From the NCBI GenBank assembly GCA_050290245.1, contig JBNKHH010000045.1:1-38181 (forward strand): a DNA stretch of 38,181 nucleotides. Reading direction: 5' to 3'. Below the pieces are notes generated by a model, which saw only the letters and a list, made by a program, of their open reading frames with translations, made no database searches and had not been told where the DNA came from. A program made the translations under genes and the position numbers. The DNA comes from JBNKHH01 sp050290245. GTDB lineage: Bacteria; Pseudomonadota; Alphaproteobacteria; Rhodobacterales; Rhodobacteraceae. This document shows positions 31,825-38,181 of this stretch, one piece after another. Each line of letters begins with the position of its first letter. Within the stretch, counting starts at the first letter, position 1.

Positions 31825-33704
31825 AGCGCTGGCTCCTTCGTCGCGTTGTTCGTTCGGGGGCCGATCCTGGTCAAAGACCAGGCGATCGGTAGAGAAATCA
31901 ATGTGATGAGGATTGCCGCCGTACTGTCGGGGGAGAAAACGGCGGTCGTGGCACCCATGCCAATCGACACGAGCATCACGAAAATCCTCTTGATCCCGCC
32001 TCCAAAGGCTTTCCGACTGGCCAGAACTTCGGCGAGCAATGTACCCGCCACGGCTATGGTCACGCATGACACGCCGATCTGAAGCCAGGTGCCGTTCATC
32101 AGCAATGCCGGGTTCAGCGCAAAGACAAACGGCAAAAGATACGCCACAACAGCCAGCTTGACCCCGGTCACGCCCGTCTTCCACATGTCACTGCCTGCAA
32201 TGCTCGCCGCCGAATATGAAGCAACGGCAACCGGCGGAGTAAGCATGGACAAGAGCCCAAAATACAGAATGAACAGGTGCGCTGCCATTTGGTCGATACC
32301 CTGTCGCACGAGTGCCGGTGCAAGCAGAACGGAAACGATCACGTAGACCCCCGTCGTCGGCATACCCACGCCAAGGATGATCGCGATGACCGCGGTCGCA
32401 ACCAAGAGCGGGAAGACGCCGCCCAAAGCCGCGATCTTTCCAAGTGCCAGGGTGAGCGCGAAGCCGAGTCCGGTGATATTGATGGTGCCGATCACGATAC
32501 CAGCAACCGCGCAAACAAGGATGATCGGGATCAACGTTTGTCCGCAACTTTTAAAGATTTCAGGAATTACACGGAAAGCACCCCGAATATTCGTAAGGGC
32601 AAAAAGGATATAGGCGGCAATAGCGGAGTACAGCGCGGATTTTCCGGGCGAATAGCCGAGGTAAAAAAGAAACCAAACAAGCACGGCGATCGGCGCAAGA
32701 AGTGGCCAGGCCCCCAGCAACGCCGAACTCAGACGCGGCAACGATTCTCTTGGCTCGCCTTCCAGGCCCTGTGCGGCGGCAAAGCGATCAACCATCCGAT
32801 AGAGCAGGAAGTAATAAAAGAACGCCGGAAGCAGAGCGGCGATGACGACATCGGTGTAAGGAACCTGCAGGAATTCCGCGATGACAAAGGCCGTCGCGCC
32901 CATGACCGGCGGCGCGATTTGTCCGCCATTCGATGCCACGGCCTCGATTGCGCCGGCATAGCGCGCCGGAAACCCGGACTTTTTCATCATTGGGATCGTT
33001 ACGACACCGGTGGACATCACATTGGCCACCGTGGACCCTGACAATGTGCCGAAAAGCGATGACGCAAGGATGGCGACCTTGGCCGGTCCGCCCCGTCGAT
33101 GGCCCATGGCCGCAAGCGCCAGATCCGTCATGGCGCGGCTACCGCCCACCACGTTCAAAGTCGCCCCAAAAATGATAAAGCCAAGGATCTGTGTTGCACC
33201 GACGTTCAGCACAAGTCCGGGAATGCCATTCGTGTCGTTATAGATGTAAAGCGCATAGCGTGCGGGCGACAGATAGGCCGCTTCGAATATGCCGGGCGCC
33301 ATCCAGCCGAAAAATCCGTAGGCCAGAAACCCGACCGCAAGCCCAGCCAGGACGGCACCGCACTGTCGGCGTGTCGCTTCGAGAGCGCCAACGATCGCGA
33401 TCACTGCCGGTATCCATTTCACAGGCCCTCGATTAACCGGGTCGATAAGCCAGGCTTCGTAATTCCACGTGAGCCAGAACCATGACGCCAATGTCGCCAG
33501 CCCCAATATCCAGTCAAATATCGCGAGCCGTCCCGGCACGGTCGTCAAGACAATGCCTGCCATGCAGGCCAGTCCACAGACTACGGCAAGATACTGTTCG
33601 GTAATTATGACCCAACCCAGACGACCAGGAACGTCCAGGAGCCAGAGAATTCCCAGGAACGGCAAACTCGCCGAGATGATTGCTCGCAACATTGCTGTGG
33701 TCAT
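31821..33704 (-). CDS. TAXI-type TRAP transporter fused permease
   Basis: This 627-residue protein is the fused small-plus-large membrane subunit found in TAXI-TRAP systems, with some 15-18 hydrophobic helices. Signatures of the large subunit are present: GGSRAMTDLALAAMGHRRGGPAKVAILASSLFGTLSGSTVANVMSTG, then SNGGQIAPPVMGATAF and VGMPTTGVY. It imports an organic acid using the ion gradient, fed by the binding protein encoded upstream. A strong hairpin lies between the two genes. It overlaps the amidohydrolase gene by four bases. Confidence 0.95.
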   Translation of the reverse strand: MTTAMLRAIISASLPFLGILWLLDVPGRLGWVIITEQYLAVVCGLACMAGIVLTTVPGRLAIFDWILGLATLASWFWLTWNYEAWLIDPVNRGPVKWIPAVIAIVGALEATRRQCGAVLAGLAVGFLAYGFFGWMAPGIFEAAYLSPARYALYIYNDTNGIPGLVLNVGATQILGFIIFGATLNVVGGSRAMTDLALAAMGHRRGGPAKVAILASSLFGTLSGSTVANVMSTGVVTIPMMKKSGFPARYAGAIEAVASNGGQIAPPVMGATAFVIAEFLQVPYTDVVIAALLPAFFYYFLLYRMVDRFAAAQGLEGEPRESLPRLSSALLGAWPLLAPIAVLVWFLFYLGYSPGKSALYSAIAAYILFALTNIRGAFRVIPEIFKSCGQTLIPIILVCAVAGIVIGTINITGLGFALTLALGKIAALGGVFPLLVATAVIAIILGVGMPTTGVYVIVSVLLAPALVRQGIDQMAAHLFILYFGLLSMLTPPVAVASYSAASIAGSDMWKTGVTGVKLAVVAYLLPFVFALNPALLMNGTWLQIGVSCVTIAVAGTLLAEVLASRKAFGGGIKRIFVMLVSIGMGATTAVFSPDSTAAILITLISLPIAWSLTRIGPRTNNATKEPAL

Positions 33705-33724
33705 CCTAAGGGCTTGAAAGTGTC

Positions 33725-33753
33725 GGACGGCGCCAGTCAGACTGGCGCCGTCC
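33725..33753 (-). promoter_or_regulatory. 13-bp perfect hairpin between TRAP genes
   Basis: GGACGGCGCCAGT and ACTGGCGCCGTCC form a perfect 13-bp stem with a 3-base loop in the 68-bp gap between binding-protein and permease genes. There is no strong T run on the minus strand after it. Such hairpins commonly attenuate transcription or protect the upstream mRNA, so that binding protein is made in excess over permease. Confidence 0.75.
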
Positions 33754-33772
33754 CTCGGATATCAGCCCTGTC

Positions 33773-34771
33773 TTACTGCGCGACCTTGGCTTCCTTCGCG
33801 TCATTCGCTTCGGTCCACATGCCCTTTTCCTTGTAGAAGGCGACTGCGGCCGGATGGTACTGAACCGTGTTAGACGTCGCGGAGAATTTCTCTGTGCTTC
33901 CTGACCGGATCGGCGGATAATCCTCCCGCAGCTGTGGGAAGGACTCGTACAGCGCCGAAAGAATGGCCGTCGCGTCTTCGTCGGGCAGGTTCACAGAAGT
34001 GGTCAGATAAACGTCATAGCCGATGACATTGACCGGCTCCGTGACCTCGGGAAGTCGTGGCGATGGTTCGATCCTGACGATGTACGTGCCCGGATAGATA
34101 CTGTCGACGTATTCCGACGTCGCATTAGGCCCTGTGATAGAGACGTATCGGATACCTCCGGGAATTGTCGCATGGGCCTGCTGCGTCAGCGGAATGCCGA
34201 CTGCAATGCCGGTCGCGTCAAGCGTGCCTTCGGTCAGGCCCTCCAGACCCGGCCTGAGCCCGGAGACGGTCACGCCCTCGACATCTTCAAGAGCGAGGCC
34301 GCCCGCGATCAACATGGTCTGGTCGACAAGACTCACGGCCTTGAGGGCCGAGAAATCGGTAACGACACGTTTGCCCTTCAGGTCCTTGATCTCGATGAGA
34401 TTGTCATTGGCGCGCGATGCCAGTGCAACGCTCAGCCCCCAGAGGCGGGCAAGCACCCGAAGATCTTCCTGTCCCTCGCCGCCATATGCACCACGGGCAA
34501 CGGCTCCGGTGTCGAGGCTGGAATTGATGCCGACGGTCACTTCGCCATTCGCGACCAGCGGAAGGTAGACGGTGGACCCGGCATAGGGTTGCACGGTCAC
34601 CTGCCGGCCCATTGCTTCCTGGAGGGCAGCTGCCATGCCGCCGCCGACTGTGTAATAGAGCGAACCCTGGGGGTTCGTACCAATGGTAATCCTGCCTTGC
34701 GCAGTCGCATGAGCCGACTGCAGGCCAATAGCGGCCAGCGCGAAAACGGCGCCCCGAATGAATTTATGCAT
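33773..34771 (-). CDS. TAXI family TRAP solute-binding protein
   Basis: This 332-residue periplasmic binding protein has a signal peptide (residues 1-25, ending ATA-QG) and the TAXI family start ITIGTNPQGSLYYTVGGGMAAALQ. Later come VGINSSLDTGAVARGAYGG and LKGKRVVTDFSALKA. It would capture a carboxylate-type substrate for the fused permease downstream. GGGAGG lies 6 bases before the ATG, giving strong translation. An inverted repeat (34820-34836) lies 49 bp upstream. Confidence 0.95.
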   Translation of the reverse strand: MHKFIRGAVFALAAIGLQSAHATAQGRITIGTNPQGSLYYTVGGGMAAALQEAMGRQVTVQPYAGSTVYLPLVANGEVTVGINSSLDTGAVARGAYGGEGQEDLRVLARLWGLSVALASRANDNLIEIKDLKGKRVVTDFSALKAVSLVDQTMLIAGGLALEDVEGVTVSGLRPGLEGLTEGTLDATGIAVGIPLTQQAHATIPGGIRYVSITGPNATSEYVDSIYPGTYIVRIEPSPRLPEVTEPVNVIGYDVYLTTSVNLPDEDATAILSALYESFPQLREDYPPIRSGSTEKFSATSNTVQYHPAAVAFYKEKGMWTEANDAKEAKVAQ

Positions 34772-34819
34772 CTTTTCCTCCCTTTTGGAGCCGTTCTTCT
34801 TTGGTCTCCTCTGCCATTC

Positions 34820-34836
34820 TTAAACGCCCAGTTTAA
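34820..34836. promoter_or_regulatory. Inverted repeat TTAAAC-N5-GTTTAA
   Basis: TTAAAC (34820-34825) and GTTTAA (34831-34836) flank GCCCA in the 98-bp gap upstream of the TRAP binding-protein gene. The arms resemble those of the cytochrome locus repeat, but the spacer is 5 rather than 4 bp, so I treat it as a different, candidate operator at an internal promoter. Confidence 0.5.
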
Positions 34837-34869
34837 AAATGAAAGTGGCTCCGCAACGGGTGGCAGAAT

Positions 34870-36450
34870 CTACGTCCGGTCCGCCTGGCCGGTGATTGCA
34901 GCCAAAAGCCGCACGATCCTGTCCTTGTCAGCGGGCACAGAGGTCGCCGCCACAAATCCATCGGGTCGCACCAGTACAGACGTGGCTTGCCAGGTTTCCA
35001 GCCACGATTCCGAAACACGGTGGACCAGGAAAGGAATGCACAGCCGCCTTGCCGCCGCTTCCCAGGGCCGGAAATCTTCGCCAGAACCAGCAAAGAGCGT
35101 GAACCCCTCGCCCAGCATATCAGCAACGCCCTGAATACCCTCACCGGGAGGCGGCAGGTGATGACCTGCCCGCGCTGAAAAGTCATGCTCTCCGATCGCG
35201 CTTGGTGTACCTTCGGTGCCCGGCAGGATCGGAGAACCCTCGTAGTTCGGTTCGAACTTGTCGACATCCCACGTGTCGTTCTGGCTTTCAGTCCACGCCG
35301 CCTCGAACGCCTCCTTGCCATCTTCCGGCGAATGTTCGCGAAGGAACTTCCGGTCCTTTTCAATATAACGCTCGATGAAATCTCGCGCAGTGGACGCGAA
35401 TACAGGCCGTCTTTCCGCCTCGTAGCTATCCAACACCGCATCACCGCCCCACCCCTGCGAAACGGCGGCAAGTTTCCAGCCGAGATTGCGCGCGTCCTCA
35501 AACCCGGTATTGATTCCGTAACCGCCATACGGCGGGTGAGAATGCGCCGCGTCGCCCGCGATGAAGACGCGTCCTTTTCGGTAATTGTCGGCAAGCGCGA
35601 TCCTCAAGTCCCAAAAGCCGACATATGTGAGCTCAAGCGCAAATTGTTGCCCGACGGCGCGATAGAGAAGGTCTGAAAAATCGTAGTTTTCGCGCGTTGT
35701 ATCCTTTGGAACGGGTGCGTGGAAAAACCAGCTCTTGCCGTGGTCCACGCGACCGAAGAACATCCAGTAACCATCCAGATCAGGATGCAGAACCTTGTAG
35801 ATTGCCTTGTCGGGATGCGCGCCCAGCAATCCGTGCAGCTCTTCGGATTCAAAGACCAACAGCACCATCAGTCGATCGTGGCTTTGTTGCGTTTCGGATA
35901 TTCCCGCAGCTTCCCTGACCATCGAATTGCTGCCATCTGCGCCAATCAGATACGCGCAGTCGAGGTCCCTGATTTCACCAGACGCGGTGTTCTCGATAGC
36001 TAGCGTCGCGCATGATGTGTCCTGCTGCAATCCAACACCGTTCCAACCGTACATCAGTGTCACCCCGGCAATCTCCGACGCACGGGCACGCAAGACCGAT
36101 TCCGTCTTGTACTGGGGCAAACGGAAGTTGGCCGAATGGTAATATTTACCGACAGACGCCCTGTTAAACCAGTCAAGGCGAACCCCGGACAGAAGCGAGC
36201 CGTATATGGTCATTCCCCCGGTGCCGGCGCCTCTTGGCAGCACATGAGCCGCGCGAAGCTCATCCTCACAATGCCAGGCCGCAAAATGCTCACAGGTTCG
36301 CTGTGTCAGGTTCTGCCCTTTTGGCACCGGCTGAGGATCCGGGTACTTTTCAACAACGCAGGTTTCGATACCGCGCTGTCCAAGTTCGATGGCAAGCGCC
36401 ATTCCAACTGGGCCGCCCCCGTTGATCACAACTTCGTATCTTTGGTTCAT
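34870..36450 (-). CDS. FAD-dependent aromatic monooxygenase
   Basis: This 526-residue enzyme belongs to the group A flavoprotein hydroxylases (MhpA/PheA/resorcinol hydroxylase-like). The three fingerprint motifs are intact: GGGPVG at 11-16, the DG motif IGADGSNS at 169-176 and the GD motif GDAAHSHPP at 299-307, followed by GINTGFEDARNLGWKL. The C-terminal domain (from about 390) is thioredoxin-like, as in phenol-type hydroxylases. It would hydroxylate a phenolic acid or resorcinol with NAD(P)H and O2, matching the neighbouring decarboxylase and TRAP importer. It is transcribed divergently from the cupin gene; two inverted repeats lie in the shared control region. Confidence 0.92.
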   Translation of the reverse strand: MNQRYEVVINGGGPVGMALAIELGQRGIETCVVEKYPDPQPVPKGQNLTQRTCEHFAAWHCEDELRAAHVLPRGAGTGGMTIYGSLLSGVRLDWFNRASVGKYYHSANFRLPQYKTESVLRARASEIAGVTLMYGWNGVGLQQDTSCATLAIENTASGEIRDLDCAYLIGADGSNSMVREAAGISETQQSHDRLMVLLVFESEELHGLLGAHPDKAIYKVLHPDLDGYWMFFGRVDHGKSWFFHAPVPKDTTRENYDFSDLLYRAVGQQFALELTYVGFWDLRIALADNYRKGRVFIAGDAAHSHPPYGGYGINTGFEDARNLGWKLAAVSQGWGGDAVLDSYEAERRPVFASTARDFIERYIEKDRKFLREHSPEDGKEAFEAAWTESQNDTWDVDKFEPNYEGSPILPGTEGTPSAIGEHDFSARAGHHLPPPGEGIQGVADMLGEGFTLFAGSGEDFRPWEAAARRLCIPFLVHRVSESWLETWQATSVLVRPDGFVAATSVPADKDRIVRLLAAITGQADRT

Positions 36451-36604
36451 GTGGAGATCTATCTCTGGTGCTTCAAAACGGCAGAGTAAGCGATTTCAAA
36501 AGTGGTTCAATACCCGGGCAGGCACCGGCACTAACAGCGATGCAGCGATTTCGAAGGCGATGGACCGGTTCGATATCCTTGTTTGCCAAACGTCGGGCAT
36601 GCCT

Positions 36605-36624
36605 TTCGTTTGCGAGCAAACGAA
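36605..36624. promoter_or_regulatory. 20-bp inverted repeat, candidate operator
   Basis: TTCGTTTGC and GCAAACGAA are perfect 9-bp arms around GA. The site lies between the divergent monooxygenase (36450) and cupin (36689) starts. A shorter related repeat, GTTTG-C-CAAAC, lies at 36581-36591. It is a strong candidate for the pathway regulator's binding site. Confidence 0.6.
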
Positions 36625-36633
36625 GACAATACT

Positions 36634-36651
36634 GGGTAGCCCATGCTACCC
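36634..36651. promoter_or_regulatory. GGGTAGC/GCTACCC inverted repeat before cupin gene
   Basis: Seven-bp perfect arms with a 4-base loop, located 10 bp after the 20-bp operator candidate and 38 bp upstream of the cupin start. It could be a second operator or a 5' leader hairpin. Confidence 0.4.
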
Positions 36652-36688
36652 TTCAGCAAGGCTTTCGCACTTCAAATCGGGCGCATCA

Positions 36689-37168
36689 ATGGACGTACGC
36701 ATTATCCATGACGGGACCAGCGAGAAATTCGATTTCGGCGGGTTTGGGGTCGTCTGGAAGATTGACGGCGCGGACAGCGGCGAACGCTTTTCGATTGTCC
36801 ATCACCCAATTGCACCCAGAACGCTGGCTGCGCCGCTGCACAGGCATCATCGGGAGGACGAATACTCCTTCGTGCTGCGCGGCAAAATGGGTGCGTTGCT
36901 CGGCGATGAAATCGTGACCGCGTCCCAGGGGGATTGGGTTTTCAAGCCGCGAAACCAGTGGCACACATTCTGGAATGCTGGCGATGAAACCCGTGAGATA
37001 ATCGAAGTCATTTCGCCCGCAGGCTTTGAAAACTACTTCAGGGAGTTTTCTCGGATGTGGCCGGATCGGGCAAGTGCCGCCGCGCTGCGAGAGAGATATG
37101 CGCTGGACATGGACCTTGAGAGCACGCCGGCCCTTTGCGAAAGGTTTGGCCTCAGAATGCCTTCGTAG
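36689..37168 (+). CDS. Cupin domain protein
   Basis: This 159-residue protein is a single cupin. Motif 1 has the metal ligands H51, H53 and E58 (LHRHHREDEYSFVLRG), and motif 2 has H92 (NQWHTFWNAGD). It may be a small dioxygenase or binding protein of the aromatic pathway. The frame is open upstream to 36389, but the sequence there is not protein-like and contains the operator candidates, so I chose the ATG at 36689. No strong ribosome site is seen, so the start is tentative. Confidence 0.85.
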   Translation: MDVRIIHDGTSEKFDFGGFGVVWKIDGADSGERFSIVHHPIAPRTLAAPLHRHHREDEYSFVLRGKMGALLGDEIVTASQGDWVFKPRNQWHTFWNAGDETREIIEVISPAGFENYFREFSRMWPDRASAAALRERYALDMDLESTPALCERFGLRMPS

Positions 37169-37366
37169 GGCGGGGAACGGCCATTCACTGCGCTGGGTAC
37201 CAATCAAACGCTCCAAATGACCAAAAATGCATCGAAAGCCCGCGCCTGGCGCTAGGACAGGCAAAAAACGGCAGCGCCCAAAATAATATCCTTGATTGTA
37301 TACTATCTAATATTCAAAGTTCACCCAGGCGCGACCGGATCGCGCGACAAAACAGGGAATGACACT

Positions 37367-38152
37367 ATGAAGACTTCAATTGCTTCGGCGCTGGCGGGCG
37401 CCATCGCGGCCTTCACTTTCGCAGGCGCAGTCGCCGCTCAGGATGTGCCAAACAGTCTGGTGATCGGAACCGAGGGTGCCTACCCCCCGTTCAACTACAC
37501 AGAATCCGACGGCAGCGTGGCCGGCTTCGAGGTTGATCTGGGCAACGCCATGTGCACCTATCTCAAGGTTGAGTGCACATGGGTGACGCAGGACTGGGAT
37601 GGCATCATCCCTGGTCTCCAGGCAAAGAAATACGATGCGATCATCGCCTCGCTCTATATCACTGACGAGCGCCGCAAGGTCATCGCGTTTTCCGAAAAGT
37701 ACTATTCGGTTCCTTCTCGGTTCGCCGTCGCGGCCGACAGCGACTTCGAGATTTCGGCCGAAGGGTTGTCCGGCGCGGTGGTCGGCACGCAGCGGGCGAC
37801 AAGTTTCGAGCGCTACATGACTGCCGAGATGCCCGAGGTCGAGGTGCGGCTGTACGGGACGATGGATGAGGCGTATCTCGACCTTGCCTCGGGCCGCGTG
37901 GACGCCGTGCTGGGGGATGTGGTCGCGCTCCAAGATGGATTCCTTGGCACACCCGAAGGCAAGGGTTTCGAACTGCGCGGCCCCGAATTCACCAATCCTG
38001 AATATTTCGGCTATGGCGCAGGTGTCGCCGTCCGGCAGGACGATCAGGCGATCGCCGATGCCTTCTCAACGGCGATCCAGGCACTGCGTGAGAATGGTAC
38101 CTACCAGGAAATCTCGGAAAAGTGGTTCGGCCTCGACGTTTACGGTGGCTGA
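37367..38152 (+). CDS. Amino-acid ABC transporter substrate-binding protein
   Basis: This 261-residue periplasmic protein of the HisJ/ArgT/SBP_bac_3 family has a signal peptide (1-24, AGAVAAQ). The mature start is VIGTEGAYPPFNYTESDGSVAGFEVDLG, later DWDGIIPGLQAKKYDAIIASLYITDERRKVIAFSEKYY, both diagnostic, with the conserved Asp/Arg ligand residues for a polar amino acid. Two cysteines (MCTYLKVECTW) resemble the disulfide of lysine/arginine/ornithine binders. AGGGA about 8 bases upstream supports the ATG at 37367. Permease and ATPase genes are expected beyond the right edge. Confidence 0.95.
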   Translation: MKTSIASALAGAIAAFTFAGAVAAQDVPNSLVIGTEGAYPPFNYTESDGSVAGFEVDLGNAMCTYLKVECTWVTQDWDGIIPGLQAKKYDAIIASLYITDERRKVIAFSEKYYSVPSRFAVAADSDFEISAEGLSGAVVGTQRATSFERYMTAEMPEVEVRLYGTMDEAYLDLASGRVDAVLGDVVALQDGFLGTPEGKGFELRGPEFTNPEYFGYGAGVAVRQDDQAIADAFSTAIQALRENGTYQEISEKWFGLDVYGG

Positions 38153-38181
38153 TCTTCAAGACAGCAGTCGCGGGCCGGGCC

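Overview
The window looks like a piece of an alphaproteobacterial chromosome, most likely Rhodobacteraceae (Roseobacter group). Reasons: GC-rich codon use, ccmF/ccmH/ccmI-type cytochrome biogenesis genes, a TTGA-N6-TCAA (FnrL-type) box, TAXI-TRAP transport, and several small protein types typical of that family. This assignment is inference from gene content; no rRNA or complete tRNA is present.

Layout. (1) 1-1660 is the end of an integrated element: a tyrosine recombinase gene (247-1434, minus) next to a 45-bp copy of the 3' end of tRNA-Lys(TTT), which marks the attachment site; the element continues off the left edge. (2) 1964-2305 is a lone yjdM/phnA-type gene. (3) 2407-17693 is the most remarkable part: what appears to be a self-contained extracellular electron transfer locus. 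It has a membrane-anchored LuxR-type regulator, a PepSY-like secreted protein, an 18-heme periplasmic cytochrome, a diheme-type membrane cytochrome b, a private heme-lyase set (CcmF, CcmH, CcmI without CcmG), a membrane-anchored 4Fe-4S/FAD oxidoreductase, a Sel1/ankyrin protein, an outer-membrane beta-barrel with a TPR-like N-terminus, and a roughly 900-residue cytochrome with 35 CXXCH sites plus one CX3CH site, built on a perfectly registered 46-residue (138-bp) repeat. Three transcription units diverge from three copies of one inverted repeat, TAAAC-N4-GTTTA (3508, 5836, 17680), which ties the locus into one probable regulon. A working model is NAD(P)H or quinol -> membrane oxidoreductase / cytochrome b -> 18-heme periplasmic wire -> beta-barrel -> 36-heme outer wire, or the reverse direction.

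(4) 17869-23136 holds ordinary accessory metabolism: a CrtI/retinol-saturase-like oxidoreductase behind an FnrL-type box, a four-helix membrane protein, an SMR efflux pump, a saccharopine-dehydrogenase-like reductase with a 2TM protein, and an inositol monophosphatase family enzyme. (5) 23137-24005 is a gene-poor stretch, AT-richer in part, with strong hairpins. (6) 24006-30712 has a small orphan gene, a LysR-type HTH protein with an atypical C-terminus, an unrecognised 252-residue protein behind a 16-bp palindrome, an MFS transporter and an HlyD-ABC-permease export operon. (7) 30757-37168 is a catabolic module: an ACMSD-type amidohydrolase/decarboxylase, a TAXI-TRAP transporter with an attenuator-like hairpin between its two genes, an FAD aromatic monooxygenase and a divergent cupin, with three unexplained inverted repeats in the control regions. 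(8) 37367-38152 is the amino-acid binding protein of an ABC transporter that continues off the right edge.
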